Shown one piece after another: positions 21,218 through 32,685 of a stretch of 64,000 nucleotides of DNA. This DNA is from Arthrinium phaeospermum. Its lineage: Eukaryota; Ascomycota; Sordariomycetes; Amphisphaeriales; Apiosporaceae. Position numbers and translations under genes: made by a program. The notes under the pieces were generated by a model. The model was not told where the DNA came from. It did not search any database and saw only the letters and a program-made list of their open reading frames with translations. Every line of letters starts with the position of its first letter. Positions within the stretch are counted from its first letter, which is position 1. Where the stretch lies: NCBI GenBank assembly GCA_006503535.1, contig QYRS01000012.1:1860001-1924000 (forward strand). Reading direction: 5' to 3'.

Positions 21218-23300
21218 TGTTCATAACCGCGGACTGAAGACTCTCCCGGGCGGACTTGGGCATGTACATACAGTAATCTCATAGAACGGGAATGGGGCGG
21301 TACCTGCTAACCTACTGACTTACTTGCCAAGGATCTAAGTAGGTACAGTAGCAGGCAGCGAACATCAATAAACATCACGTGCACTCACCCGTGCTTCTGA
21401 ACGACACAGCCAATAGCATGTCATAGATAGATAGCCGGCCCGACTTTCTCAAGACGTCTCGGTTTTTTCGTATCGACGGCGGTGAGTCGCGAGTGGTGCT
21501 TGGTCCTGATGATGGGTTTGTCTCACTTCAAACAGTCAAGCTACCAACCAGCCAGCAGCATCAAGAAAAGTCGACTACCGCAATTCGCCAGTATCTTCAG
21601 AATGTCGATACAATATCTCGACGGCAAACTCCGAGAAGTCGTGGGCTGGTGTTGCTGTTAGACTGGAAAATGGGGTCCAATTCATTCCACAACCTTGGTC
21701 TTCATTCGGGTGGTAATGATTCGTGCAAGTGACCAGAAACGACATATTGCTACTTGTCGGCTGTTCTTCTAGCCTCAAAAGCTCCGATGGGCCATGTCCG
21801 CGACCATTGTCAAATTATTAGTCCTATTGGAAGCTGCCGACCAACTTCGCGCTTCGCAAGTTGGTGGTTGCGCCGCCAATAGGCCGGAGAATTCTTCCCT
21901 TTGGTGCATGATTGTGAAGCAGTGGCCTTAGCGAGTGGTGAACAAGGAACTAAGTATGTAGCTTAGGTCATGTCAGTAGCCAAGCGGGCGCTGCATTCGC
22001 TTGGTCGCAGACTCGCAGTTTCATCTTTCAATATGGACTTACAGTAGAGAGGGTCTCAACAGACCAAGCCGTGGAGATATGTTGACCGCAACAAGCTCCC
22101 AAAACCGCAACCGCGCGCGGTGGCAATGAAGGGTCCGATCCAGAGCATCTCGTGCCAAACCAACCCGGAAGCAAGCGTCCAGTGTTAGTGCTGGCGCTTG
22201 AGGGTTGATAAATACTGTAGAGTGGTGCATTTCAAGCAAGCAAAACGCAAAGCACCAAGCACTTCGATCGTTGAGTTCGTCTAGAACCCCGACCGGATCG
22301 TTGACTGCTGTCTGACAAGAATGAAGATCATTGCTGCTTTCTTCTCAACCAACCCTCCTTTACGATGCGCCAACATGTCGTCGACGACCATTCTGGACCA
22401 CCAGATGTGTGTGACCAGGTATCCTGGGAAGGTCATTGGCGGTTCTTCGGCTGTCGGGAAGGGCCCACCAAGCCAGCAAACCAAACCCCCACACGTGCGG
22501 GCGCAGCAAAGGGCAGCTGGCGCAGGAAGCCTGGTTCTGGCCTGGGAGCCTGGCCGTCTGTTGGTGGACTGGTCCCTGAAATCTGCGACCCCGAAACTCA
22601 AACCCCGACCCTGGGATGAAATACCGGTTTCTTATACCGACCCAACGCCATGGGATTCATCTAACATTAAGAGCCGGATATTATGATCATCAGGTCGCAG
22701 AGAACCGCTGGCCTGGTTGGTAAATATTTACCCACTTACCATACGATTTTGAGTTGTTGGTTTGAGAGGGTGTCAGAAGGGAGGCAGGGTTGCGCGACCT
22801 CCTGCGGCGGCAAATTCCATTTCGATCTGCCGTTCACGGAACTGCGCTCCAAATCGTAACACCAATTGATCCAAGCTGCCAAGCCCTGCCGGGGCCTACC
22901 ACCTACCATCAATCGCAGCTGGGTGTTAGGGGGCATCGCTAGTATCGGCCCCGCTGAGCCGGACCTTTTGACCCTCCAAAAGCGCCCCAGTGCCAAATGC
23001 AGGGCCCAAAAGCCTGCAGTTACAGCCAAAGTCTAGGCCCCACTCCATGCATCTTTCCCCCTCCGACCTCGTGTCACACAATAAGGGTCCCAGTTCTAGA
23101 ACGCTTGATCGTCCCGGAGATACCTCCGCAGGGTGGTCAATCACCCCCAAAGTACTGATAAAAGGACATAAGATAAGTCCCCCGGGCTGGTTGCGGGAAG
23201 TCATCGTCATGTCTTCTTCATCCCAACTGTACCACGTAGTATCTCGTTGACTAGTGCGATATAGAGAGACTACCTCAGTCGACTACTTCACTAACTGACA
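21218..23300. other. Long divergent intergenic region
   Basis: Two kilobases between the protease (-) and the Fungal_trans gene (+). A 121-codon plus-strand frame at 22321..22686 and other short frames lack domains or good composition. The region close to the plus-strand gene contains a perfect CGG-triplet palindrome (listed separately). Confidence 0.45.
23115..23128. promoter_or_regulatory. CGGAG-N4-CTCCG palindrome, candidate Zn2Cys6 binding site
   Basis: A perfect inverted repeat of CGGAG with a 4-bp spacer (ATAC), about 170 bp upstream of the start at 23301. Inverted CGG triplets are the classical target of Zn2Cys6 dimers. The position fits regulation of the downstream gene. Only one copy was noticed, so this remains a suggestion. 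Confidence 0.35.
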
Positions 23301-25848
23301 ATGGCTTCTCGGAAACCAGACATGACCCAAGGGGCCGCTCAATCGGCAACCCCTGCCGCCAACTCGGAAGAGGCAGTCCAGCTCGTCCTTGAAGGACTAC
23401 GCAACATGGGCCAGCGTCTGCGCACGGCATCCAAAGAACAGCAGGTCATGATCCAGGCGACACATGTTCAGTGGGCTTCCATGGTAAGCCATTGCATCTG
23501 AGACGGGCTCCGTCCAACTCTGCAGTTACCTAGCTAGCCCCAACGCCTTCGCTGACCACGTTCATGTCGTCAAGACCGATGCACCCACGTCAACGGCCAC
23601 GAAAGCACCACAGACAACCGTGCACCTAGTCGGACATGCCTACACGACTGGGCAAGAATCTGTCCAGTCAAGCTTGAGCGGGCTTGAGTCTCATGTCAGC
23701 ACGCTCCAGATTGATGCCCCTAGCAGCAGAGGATTTCATAAACTGACCGGTATAAGTGACGTCCGGGAACTACCGAGAAGTCAACAGGCAGGGCCGGTGG
23801 CGTCGACAACCACAACAGCCACCTTCACATCGTTCGCTGCCGGCCCGCCCTCCCTACTGGAATCGCCGGTTTCCGATGCGATCCAGAGAGGGATTACGAG
23901 CTTTTTCAGCTGCAGTGGCAAGCTTTTCCACGTCTTTACGCAGGAGCAGATTACCGACTACCAACAAAGGCGGTTTTGGGGCCCGACAGAGGAGTCTAGA
24001 AACCAGGCGACTTGCGTCGTCGCTGCGGTAGCTGCGGTCGGTCTACAATACCTGCCCGAGGGTGCGGATTTCTCGCTCGAGCAGTCTCTCTTCACCATCG
24101 CCCAACATTACTACGACCTCCTTCTGGAATTCAACCCTTTGGAGGCGATGAAGGTTTGCGCGCTCTTCGTGCTGTACAACATCTTTGCTAGGTCTACGGT
24201 GGCGCTGGCCTATATCGGTTAGTGGTCTTGATCGGCTGCACGCCAAAAGCTTTCTAACCCCGACACAGAGGTCGGCTTGAGCCTTTGCCACCAGTTCGGG
24301 ATCGACAAGCCCGTGGGCTCGTACCACGGAAACCCGGAGCAATGGACCGAATACCGAAGGGCCTGGCGAACGCTCCTTTTCTTTTCTGGGTACGTTCATA
24401 ATGATGAAGCCATGCCGCCCATACTAACAGGTACTCAGTTGGCTTGCATCCTCACTGGGCTATGTATCAGGGGACGATACCGTAATTCGGGCCTTACCTG
24501 TAAGTCTGCTGGGTTCCATCATGTATTCTCGTCTCCGTACTAACAGTCCACAAGCTCTCAGAGATTGAACTAGGGAACCCCGCCGATATAACCCAAGGTC
24601 AGTTGGTTGAACTCCCACATCGAGCTCTTGAACCGTCTAACAGCCTTTGAAGCGGCCCAGAATGAACTTGTCAAGATTTCGCTACTAAAACTCCGAATCA
24701 TCCGCATGCAGGAAGCTTTCGGCGAGCATTCTGTGCTGTCGGTAGCCTCCACCAGGTCCGACTTGCAATCTTGGTATAACAACGTACCACAGCTTTTGTC
24801 TCTCGCAGGTCTTTCCCAGGAGAACCAGCCGGAGTACGTCCGGAAGATGATATATAATGTGCAACTCCTGTACCTATGTTCCATCATGCTGCTCTACCGA
24901 CGTGCGGCATCACACATTGTCCGTCTCAGCCGCGGTGCGCAAACGACCTCTCTGCAACACCAACAGGAGGAACTTCTAAAATACATCGCGGAAGGCCGTG
25001 ACGCCGCAAGACACTCCGCTACCCTTCTCAGCATGTTCTATAGCGAGCGAGGATTCTGCAAGAGGTGTTGGCTTGTCATCTACCAAGCCTACACCACATG
25101 CCTAGTCCTTATGTTTTCTAGCATACAATGTCACGTCGACGATGCTGGTCCGCCGGATGCACAACAACAAGCAGATCTGGAGAAGGCCAGGCAGTGCTTG
25201 GAGATTTTGGAATGGTGCGGCTCGTTGGACCATGTGGCCCGTCAGTTCCACAGGACGCTGAGCGCTTGCTACGAGGCCCTAGTCACCGCAGGCATGACAA
25301 CGCCTACACAAGAGAACCCGAGAGGGGGCGATTCCCCGTTCTACCCGGGTGCGACACCACATACTACGTCGGCCTCCCCGGATGTCGCCGACTCGATAAC
25401 CAAATACTTCTCGATCCCGCCGCTGGGCGATCTCACCTTCCACCGCCACGCTTACAAACTACTCGACCTGCTATGCAGACCTTTCGCCGACTCGAATCCC
25501 GCCTCGTCGGACGAAAGGGGCGACCAAAACCCACCACAACAACAACAACACCCTTCTTCTTCTTCTTGGCATAACCCGAGCAACGGCGGCGGTTTCGACG
25601 ACGACTTCGCGCAGCTGTCGGAAAAGAAGATGGAGTGGAACCCGGGCAGCCGGAACCTGTTCCAGTGGGACCTGGAAAAGATCGGCATCCCGGCCACGCC
25701 CTCGCAGTGGCCCGACCTGTCGAGCGGCGGGGCGTTTCTGGTGCGGGCGGCGGAGAGGGGGAGGGCCGGGGGGGCTTCGAATCACTTTGTGGGGAGTATG
25801 CGGCCGAGCGGGTGGGAGAGTGTGCCTTCGCTTATGCGGTTGTGTTGA
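23301..25848 (+). CDS. Fungal_trans-domain regulator without a Zn2Cys6 cluster
   Basis: Six exons give 748 aa: 23301..23483, 23575..24217, 24269..24389, 24439..24499, 24555..24597 and 24653..25848; all phases agree. Three junctions use AAG acceptors (before 23575, 24555 and 24653), each after a CTGAC/CTAAC-like branch site. The middle carries the fungal-specific transcription factor domain: TCVVAAVAAVGLQYLPEG, EAMKVCALFVLYNIFARS, then WRTLLFFSGWLASSLGYVSG and LSEIELGNP. The C-terminus is long, Pro/Gln/Ser-rich and ends in GWESVPSLMRLC. The usual N-terminal six-Cys zinc cluster is absent; the first exon is short and without Cys. Such proteins may act through partners or be remnants of full regulators. 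Exon 2's start is the least certain boundary. Confidence 0.75.
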
Positions 25849-26121
25849 GGGGTGGGTGTTTGCTTTTGGGCCGAGTGGGGTCTCAGGGGCGTATTTCGGT
25901 ACTTGGAGACACTGGATGGGTGGGATGCGTAATGTTTTAGGTGTTCAGGTTAATCTTTCAGATAGATAGTCTTGTTTGTGATATCCTGGTTGTGAGGCTA
26001 CTTTGTCTACTTATCTTGCTTTCTTTTCCTTTCTAGGAGTTTCTCTCATGAGCAACGCCATATATGCATATACTTGCGAGTTCGTCACTACCTAATCTAT
26101 CCACATCATGTTACTATTGCT

Positions 26122-29100
26122 CTAAATATCCTCCACGATCAAATCCAGCTCGTAATGCCAGTATTCGATGGTCTTTGGATCATACGGGTTGCCCATGATG
26201 TCTTCAGACGCTTCTGACTCGTCGCTTTCGCTTTCCCACACCACACCAATCAGCTCAGCATCCTGCCGCTCAGTCTCTGTCATCCGATGGTCCTCCAGCT
26301 CTTCTAGGATTTCGGGTACTCGATCGGTCCAGTAGTCCTCCCAGCATGCCTGGAATTGTGATAGTGCCGAGTCCCCCAATATGTTTGCAATCATGCTCTG
26401 GAACTCGACCACCATGTCTTCCAGCACCCTGATGAGCTCTGACTCCTCTTCTTGAATCTCGTCCACTTCATCGTGATCTCTAGTTTGATAAGGCTCTTCG
26501 CATTCAACGATGGCACGTGTGTTGCAACAAGTATGTGTGAGTTCAAGAGTAATAAAACCCACGAAACGCATGGTAGCCAGATATAAGGACCTCGTGATCT
26601 CTGTTGAAAAGCCGTCAAAAATGGCTCTGAAATCGGTTTTTGCAATCCGATCTATGTCCGCAACGACTCTTTCTTTCCGCCAACCATACTGAGCCTTTAA
26701 CAGAAACAAAAATGGTGTGCAACCTTCTGTGGAGCATGCACAGCGGCAGGAGTCAGCCAAACTAAGAGGCAAAACCCTGGTTGTGATCGGAACCAACTGT
26801 TGGATTCTATACAATGGGACTTCGTCCAGAGCGCCAAACAAATCCAGACATTCTGAGCTGAGTCTGAATAGCACAAAGTGCGCGCTGAATATTCCACCAG
26901 TTTGCAGTTGCTCGTTGCCTGAGGGCCAGATCCGCCGCTTCAAATCGGCGCCCCGACGTATAAGCCAGTTGATGAAAGAAGGGAAATAGGCTCGACACAA
27001 TGGTGGAAGTCCATACTGTATGTCGGAATCAATGTCTTCGAACCCCAATTCAAAAGACAACTCATACATTGACTCATCATATGTTGACATATATGTTGAC
27101 ATATAGTCATAGATAGTCTTCCTGTTGGAATCATAATATCGGCCAGTATTTGCGTAGTCGGATGGGACCGAGTCCATAGGAACGTCAACACCGCGCCTTC
27201 GAAGACTCTTGTACACGGCAAAAGCTTGCAGATCCAGAACTCGGGCTGACTGTAGTACATCCAAGTACTCTTCCACAGCCCAAGTGTAACGAAGGGCTAG
27301 GTCCTTGAGGTTTTCGCGTTGAGCTTTCAGTTGGGTGAGGAAAACCCTCCACCCCCAGAACGATAACTTGGTCCCTGGCCCCAATAGGTTATATAAATCT
27401 GAATCGCATATGACCGACCCAGCCTCGATAAGCATCATCAAAGTGTCGGCACAATTACATTGAGTACACTCCGATGTTTGCGTCGTGGCACGGCAGTGCT
27501 CTCCCGTCATCGCCAAGGCGGCGAACAGAGCAGTTTGCTGATTATTATCTTCCCGCTGGAGTAGACTGGCTGCTTTCGCAGCCTCCAGAACGAAAGGAAA
27601 CCGCGGCAGCCCGTTTTGGGATGCAGCAATATGTAATGGCGTATGTCCAAATAAGCTGACCTCCTCTATCGAGGTCGGATATTTCTCCAAGAGAGACTTC
27701 GCAAGCTGTGCATCTTTGGCTAGTATTGCCATACTGAGTGGGCCGCATCCGGATGCTATTGAAGATTAGTTGAATTCAGATTGTTGAACGTTGACATGAC
27801 ATACCCCCTGCCAAGGAAGGTGAAAGTGCTAGCTCTTGGTGGTACGGTGAAATGTTTTTTACATCGGTCGATTCGGACACCAACGTCAACGGCATAGTTC
27901 CACCTTCGACGTCAGCGATTATAGCGAGGCTGTCTGCAATGGAGCCGCGGGGTATCAATGATGATGTCCTCGATACATTTTGGAAGACTCCTGGTCCGCT
28001 TCAGATTGATCAGCTGCGAACTTTTCCGGGTCACGTTTGTTATCTTTGCTTACTTTCCCCAGATATCGTAAGTTATAGGTGGTACACCATGAAGTACCAA
28101 GGTCTGCACTAACTCCGCCAGAAGGCCATTGTTTTCCTCGGGACTGTTCAATATTAGCTTGAAACATTTGGCCGTTCAATAATTGTATGTAGAGGACACT
28201 CACTTGTAGGTGCCGAACGCTACGTGCATCAGGGATTGGTTGCAGTAGTCCACCGCTAGTGGCGACGTTTTCCCGGTTGCCAACAGGCGAACAATCTTCC
28301 GCAATACTTTCTGATGGAACGCATCAGCCGACTCGCCACTAACATCGGATAAACCTATGAAATCGTAATGGTGGTTAAGTCTGCGTAGGATATGGATGAT
28401 CCGGAAAGTCTGATCGTTTTCCGCGTCGACTGTTGGATAGTATGAGAAGCTCGGCCCGACACTCCATCCCCCAGCCCCTGATCTCATATCAAACGAGACC
28501 CCGATTGCAGCTTTGATAACCCGTGCGAGACCAGTGTATCTTAGACCATATGTCTGTTGTACTTTTGGAGTAATTATCTTCGACTTTGGACAGTATGGTA
28601 GATGGCCATCGGTAGAAACATCACTGTATAAATACCATGACCCGAATTGAGAGCATTTGCGGCGACTTTGCTTCCGACGGCCACATATGCAGGGGTTTCT
28701 GAAAGTTGATGCCATATCAGTTTGTGACGGGAGCATGTCGCAATACTCCCTAAGGGCTGCAGGTTTGGCAACTAAATGAGTCACTGTCCTCAACAGGGAT
28801 GTCTAAAATCCATATGGTTAGTTACTCTGTAGACTTGCATCGATGGAAGACATGTGTACCTGATCGTCTAGTTGATCATTATCCAGAAGGTTTGCTGCAA
28901 GTGTTTGCAGAGTTCGTTCGATTCCAGTTACTTTACCAACAAGGTCTAAGTTTTGACCCTGAATCTGGCCAAGATAACCGTGCTGGATATTGAACGATGA
29001 TTGGATCGTGTCCTCGGTATGATGAAGTTGTTGGGCCAGGATATGGGTGCTGGTAAGCACCTGACCCCTTGCGGCTTTAAAACTGCTTTGGAGTTGATGA

Positions 29101-29591
29101 TGGACTGATCCAAACCCCGCATGCAATGATCCATGAGTAGCCGCAGTCGCAGATAAGCCTAGCGTGTTGAGAGCGAACTGCAACGAGGACTGTGTCGAGG
29201 TCACACGTTCGCACAGCTGCCGGAGCTTTGGGCGGTCGAACGCATAATGCAGTTTTCCGGCTTTATCTTTGAGTCGTGCCCTCCAGGTGCTCACATCGGA
29301 GCTGACCAGCTGAGCAATGAGGCTTTCGAGCGCATTCAGGCTATCGTAATATGACTCGATACTCCTTTGTGTGACAGCAGCTGCCTCGGGAGGGACTTGG
29401 TCCAGCTGAGTTGCCGTTTTCTCGAGAATCTTCAGTGTGTCTTTGAGAAGGCCATTCTGCCGCCTAATCTCGCTTAGCTCCTCGTCTCGGCACTTCACGG
29501 CGTCAAGATACTTGGTAATGCCGCTTGTGACTTGAAGACCGAGCGAGACAAGGCCAGCAACAGAGGCTGCCAAAGAGAGCGGGTCAGCCAT
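26122..29591 (-). CDS. NLR-like protein: fungal STAND N-terminal domain plus ankyrin repeats, no NTPase
   Basis: Five exons, 28860..29591, 28204..28802, 28054..28143, 27805..27998 and 26122..27755, read as 1082 aa with consistent phases. Residues 1-240 are a helical N-terminal domain of fungal STAND proteins (MADPLSLAASVAGLVSLGLQ start, then long coils), related to HeLo-like death-inducing domains. A conserved fungal middle block follows (CICGRRKQSRRK, GAGGWSVGPSFSYYPTVDAE). Two or three ankyrin units come next (GCGPLSMAILAKDAQLAKSL, GHTPLHIAASQNG). The C-terminal half is acidic and unrecognised. No Walker A or B (NACHT/NB-ARC) is present, so it cannot be a complete NLR; related mosaic proteins are common in Sordariomycetes and probably sense non-self or damage. 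Intron 3 uses an AAG acceptor. Confidence 0.78.
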
Positions 29592-30880
29592 GGCAGAATA
29601 CGAAGAGGACGTTGGGTTCAGCTCACGCACAATGCAAGCCTGAAGAGACGAGGTGCAGCTTTGAGGTCTTCAATCTTTAGAAGCAGACGGAAACCATGAG
29701 GGGTAGGGTAGCTAAATCATGCAGGTGGTCACAAGTACATCCCGGTCAGCCTGCATGAAAGCCTAAGGTAGACAACAAGCCCATTGGTCTGACGCTGCAG
29801 CAAGAGGCTGTGCAAAAACGACTGCCATTGGCGTTCAGGAGGAAATCTGCCTAACATTTCCGGTCAACCTTGGCCAGGCTTAGGGAAGTGGACAGCAAAT
29901 ACAGCAACCGGCTATTCATTATCACGTGTCTATACTCGGCGATGTGAACTGATTCTGCACCAAGAGATCAAATCGAAGTTTGGTCTTCCTTATGCTCTGC
30001 ATTTCTATGAAAAGAAAAATACAAACATGCGATTTGCTGCCCCCGTTAACAATACCCTGCTCCCGTCTCTCACCAGATCTCGAGCAACGTGGGGCGTCCG
30101 TTGGCTTAGCATTTGTAATGAAGATAGGAGGGAAAAAACAGGAGGCACGGTAATCAGGAGATGATATGAACCGAGCAATGCCTTTCACATTCCGTAAGAC
30201 CTACTGGGTCGATAGTGGAAAGTGCAAACGCTAAAGTAGCGTGTTAGGTACTATACGCAGGTGACTATCGTGTGTCTCATAACTCAGAAAGCTTGGGCTT
30301 AATCTACCTTGAGCTTCTTGCATCGTCGACATGGCCACTGCTACCAAGCTTTAGCTTCTCTTCAATTTTTGTGCACTAGAACCGAGACTGGTAAACAATC
30401 CACCCAGGACCTGAAATAACATCCGGCTTCTTGTTCAACGGACATCACAATACGCAAAGTACCCAACAACCCACGATCACCACCACAACAAAGGCCGAAC
30501 CCATACCACTATACGCCGAAACCACACCAGTATACCCCGGCCAGCGCAGCAATCCACCCAGAACTTGAAATAACTTCCGGTTTCTTGTTCAACGGACATC
30601 ACAATACGCAAGGTACCTAACAAGATACGGTCACCACAACAAAGGCCGAAACCACACCACTATACGCCGAAACCACACCACTCACTATACGTCGAAACCA
30701 CACCACTCACTATACGCCGAAACCACACCACTCACTATACGCCGAAACCACACCACTCACTATACGCCGAAACCACATCACTCACTATACGCCGAAACTA
30801 CACCACTATACGCCGGCCAGCGCAACAAACCAACTCTCAAGTCAATTTCCCCTCCAACAATATCCTAGAGACCAGCCACA
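29592..30880. other. Intergenic region ending in tandem repeats
   Basis: About 1.3 kb between divergent genes. The first 800 bp shows no gene. From about 30396 it becomes repetitive, AC-rich DNA running to the start of the small gene at 30881. Confidence 0.5.
30396..30811. repeat. Nested tandem repeats: two ~154-bp copies and about seven 25-bp copies
   Basis: A unit of about 154 bp beginning AATCCACCCAG occurs from about 30397 and again from 30551 (shared GAAATAAC, TTCTTGTTCAACGGACATCA and CAACAAAGGCCGAA). From 30645 to 30811 a shorter unit is reiterated: five near-identical 25-bp copies of GCCGAAACCACACCACTCAC + TATAC, flanked on each side by a 21-bp copy lacking CTCA. The array stops 70 bp before the start codon at 30881, so it lies in the promoter or 5' UTR. 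Confidence 0.85.
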
Positions 30881-31342
30881 ATGGATCCCATCACCGCTCT
30901 CAAGCACTGGGACCTTTCACTGGCCATCTCGTCCACCAAGGCCCGCAACCGCCGTGAGCAAATGCTACGCTTCTGCGGCCAGGTCCCGGGATGGGACGGT
31001 AAGATCAAGATGCTCGCCCGGGCCGAGCACCACGTGTGCCGCTTCCTGTGGGAGCTGAACCACCGGGGCAAGTTCCCAGAGGACCGGTTCTGCTGGCTAG
31101 TCGACCAAGTCCTATTCCGCTTCGCCGAGGCCCGCCTCAAGTCCGCCACTTCAGTTCTCATCCTTGGCAAAGTCCTGGGCGAGATGCCCCCGATGCGAGT
31201 TGACTACAACGTCGAGAAGCCTAGCGGCGCCTGGGAGAAGTACGAGAGAATCCTCCAGGAGCGAACTGCAAAGGAGAAGCCGGAGGACACGAAGCAGCGA
31301 TCGCCTTCGACGCTGGCTGCTCCTGTCGCCTCCCACAAGTAG
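30881..31342 (+). CDS. Small unknown protein, possible member of the WxV[DE] family
   Basis: Intronless frame of 153 aa, not recognised. It is mostly helical and charged; the C-terminal ~30 residues are Lys/Glu/Ser-rich. The centre reads FPEDRFCWLVDQVLFRFAEA, then after a gap AWEKYERILQER. This parallels proteins at 46.0 and 50.3 kb in this window (SEDYVAWAVDACLW and SHDYAAWHVDAFIW, each followed by a PW..W segment). The similarity is weak and based on spacing and key Trp/Val/Asp residues. The codon composition (GC-rich third positions) supports real coding. Upstream lies a minisatellite; downstream lie RACK1-like fragments. Confidence 0.6.
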   Translation: MDPITALKHWDLSLAISSTKARNRREQMLRFCGQVPGWDGKIKMLARAEHHVCRFLWELNHRGKFPEDRFCWLVDQVLFRFAEARLKSATSVLILGKVLGEMPPMRVDYNVEKPSGAWEKYERILQERTAKEKPEDTKQRSPSTLAAPVASHK

Positions 31343-32685
31343 TGGTAGCCGGCCAATACTTACTGGCGACATGCTCGACTTGCTCCTGTCTGTCTCGCGC
31401 GACAAGATTCTGATCATCTGGAGCCTCACTCGTGACGAGTTGCACTTGCAATCCGGTCCCGTGTTCGCTCTGCTCGACACGACTCTGATCACCTGGAATC
31501 TCATCGGCGAAGAGTCGCAATACGGTTGCATGGCTTGTCTTACTCGATAAGACTCTGATCATCTGGAACTTCACGCTTGGCGAGCTACATGACAGTTGGT
31601 AAGTCTCCAGTCCAGGTACCTTGCGTTGCCGTTGTCTAACATTGTCTCAAAAAGTCTCAGTAGGGTCGCAAATTGCATATTGGGGTGGTGTTCGCGAATG
31701 AATCGGAAGCAACGAAGATGAAGTGGCGTAACGGGCCGCATTTGATCAGCTGCGGATACATAATATAATGAGAGAGTCCAACACCCCCATGCAAGTCATC
31801 GCCCGTGATCCTCCAAACCCTGGTCCCCGTGTGCAGTCTGTGCAACGCCGTAAACGCCGAGCTGACCCGACGGTAATCCTACACCACGCACGCAGCATCG
31901 GCGCACCTTCCAATATGGTGTTTTCGCTATCTTGGTCGTGGATAACGTACGAAGGTGCTCTGGTATCGCATCATGAGTAGTGTGATTGGATGAGATTGAG
32001 ATGAATGTGCCCCTGAGCTAGCCCCCCCAGTGAGGCGGGCGCTAACAGCCCATTAATCTAGCAAAGTCCGCCCCGACGGCCCCGGCTACACCGTCGCCAG
32101 CCACATCGGGCGGTGCGTGTGGTAGCATCGTGGCTGGTGACGGCAGAGATGAGATGCCCCGCAGTCGCGCGTGCAAGCCTGGAAGCCGGGCAGCTAGGTC
32201 AAGATCTTTACGTCATGAGATGGTACGTCAGATTCCTCGTCTGATGTGTGCGCCACGCGCCGCGGCCGTCTCGATCGGGAAGTAAATAGTCGAGATAGGG
32301 GAGGTTCGTTGCATAGGTAGTTGACCTTGTTCTTGGTTTCTGCCCAAGTCGTCAGGGTCCTCGCTTCAAGTCGGTTTGATCCCCCCCATTCTCCAGATCC
32401 CGGCCTAAAAACCCTTCGAATATTTTGGACCCCTTCCCATTTTCCAGTGTGGAACCTCCCAATCCCCGTCTCCAACTATTTCGTAAAGAAGACGTATCCC
32501 TGTGCAGCTCTCAGCTATCAACCCAACCTCGATATCAACGGCTCATTCCCCAGTCCACCTACTTCAGTGGGGATCTTTCAGCGCTTCTCCCCTACCACCT
32601 AACAAATAGGTTAATACACCTCGCCGGACGGCCATTTCTTGTCGCAAACAGTTCCCAAGTCACCACCGAGGCCCTACAACCAAAC
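31343..32685. other. Intergenic region with RACK1-like fragments
   Basis: About 1.3 kb between two plus-strand genes. The first 250 bp holds three tandem fragments resembling a WD repeat (listed separately). The rest has no recognisable gene; the last 400 bp is pyrimidine-rich and probably the promoter and leader of the oxysterol-binding protein. Confidence 0.5.
31368..31590 (+). pseudogene. Three tandem degenerate fragments resembling RACK1/Cpc2 WD repeat 1
   Basis: Plus-strand translation gives DMLDLLLSVSRDKILIIW then SLTRDE (31368..31439), next LDTTLITWNLIGEESQYG (about 31470..31525), then LDKTLIIWNFTLGE (about 31543..31585, in a different frame after a stop). Each copy matches the first blade of RACK1/Cpc2 as I remember it (SRDKTLIIWNLTRDE followed by QYG). 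The copies are spaced 75 and 70 bp apart. Stops and frame changes, and lack of the rest of a seven-blade protein, mean this is debris, not a gene. A generic WD repeat source cannot be excluded. Confidence 0.5.

Noticed and set aside
22321..22686. 121-codon plus-strand frame starting MKIIAAFFST
   Set aside because: No domain, no intron signals, Pro/Lys-rich and isolated in a promoter region.
30645..30811. Regular 25-bp repeats considered as a CRISPR array
   Set aside because: Units are contiguous without spacers, and the DNA is eukaryotic.
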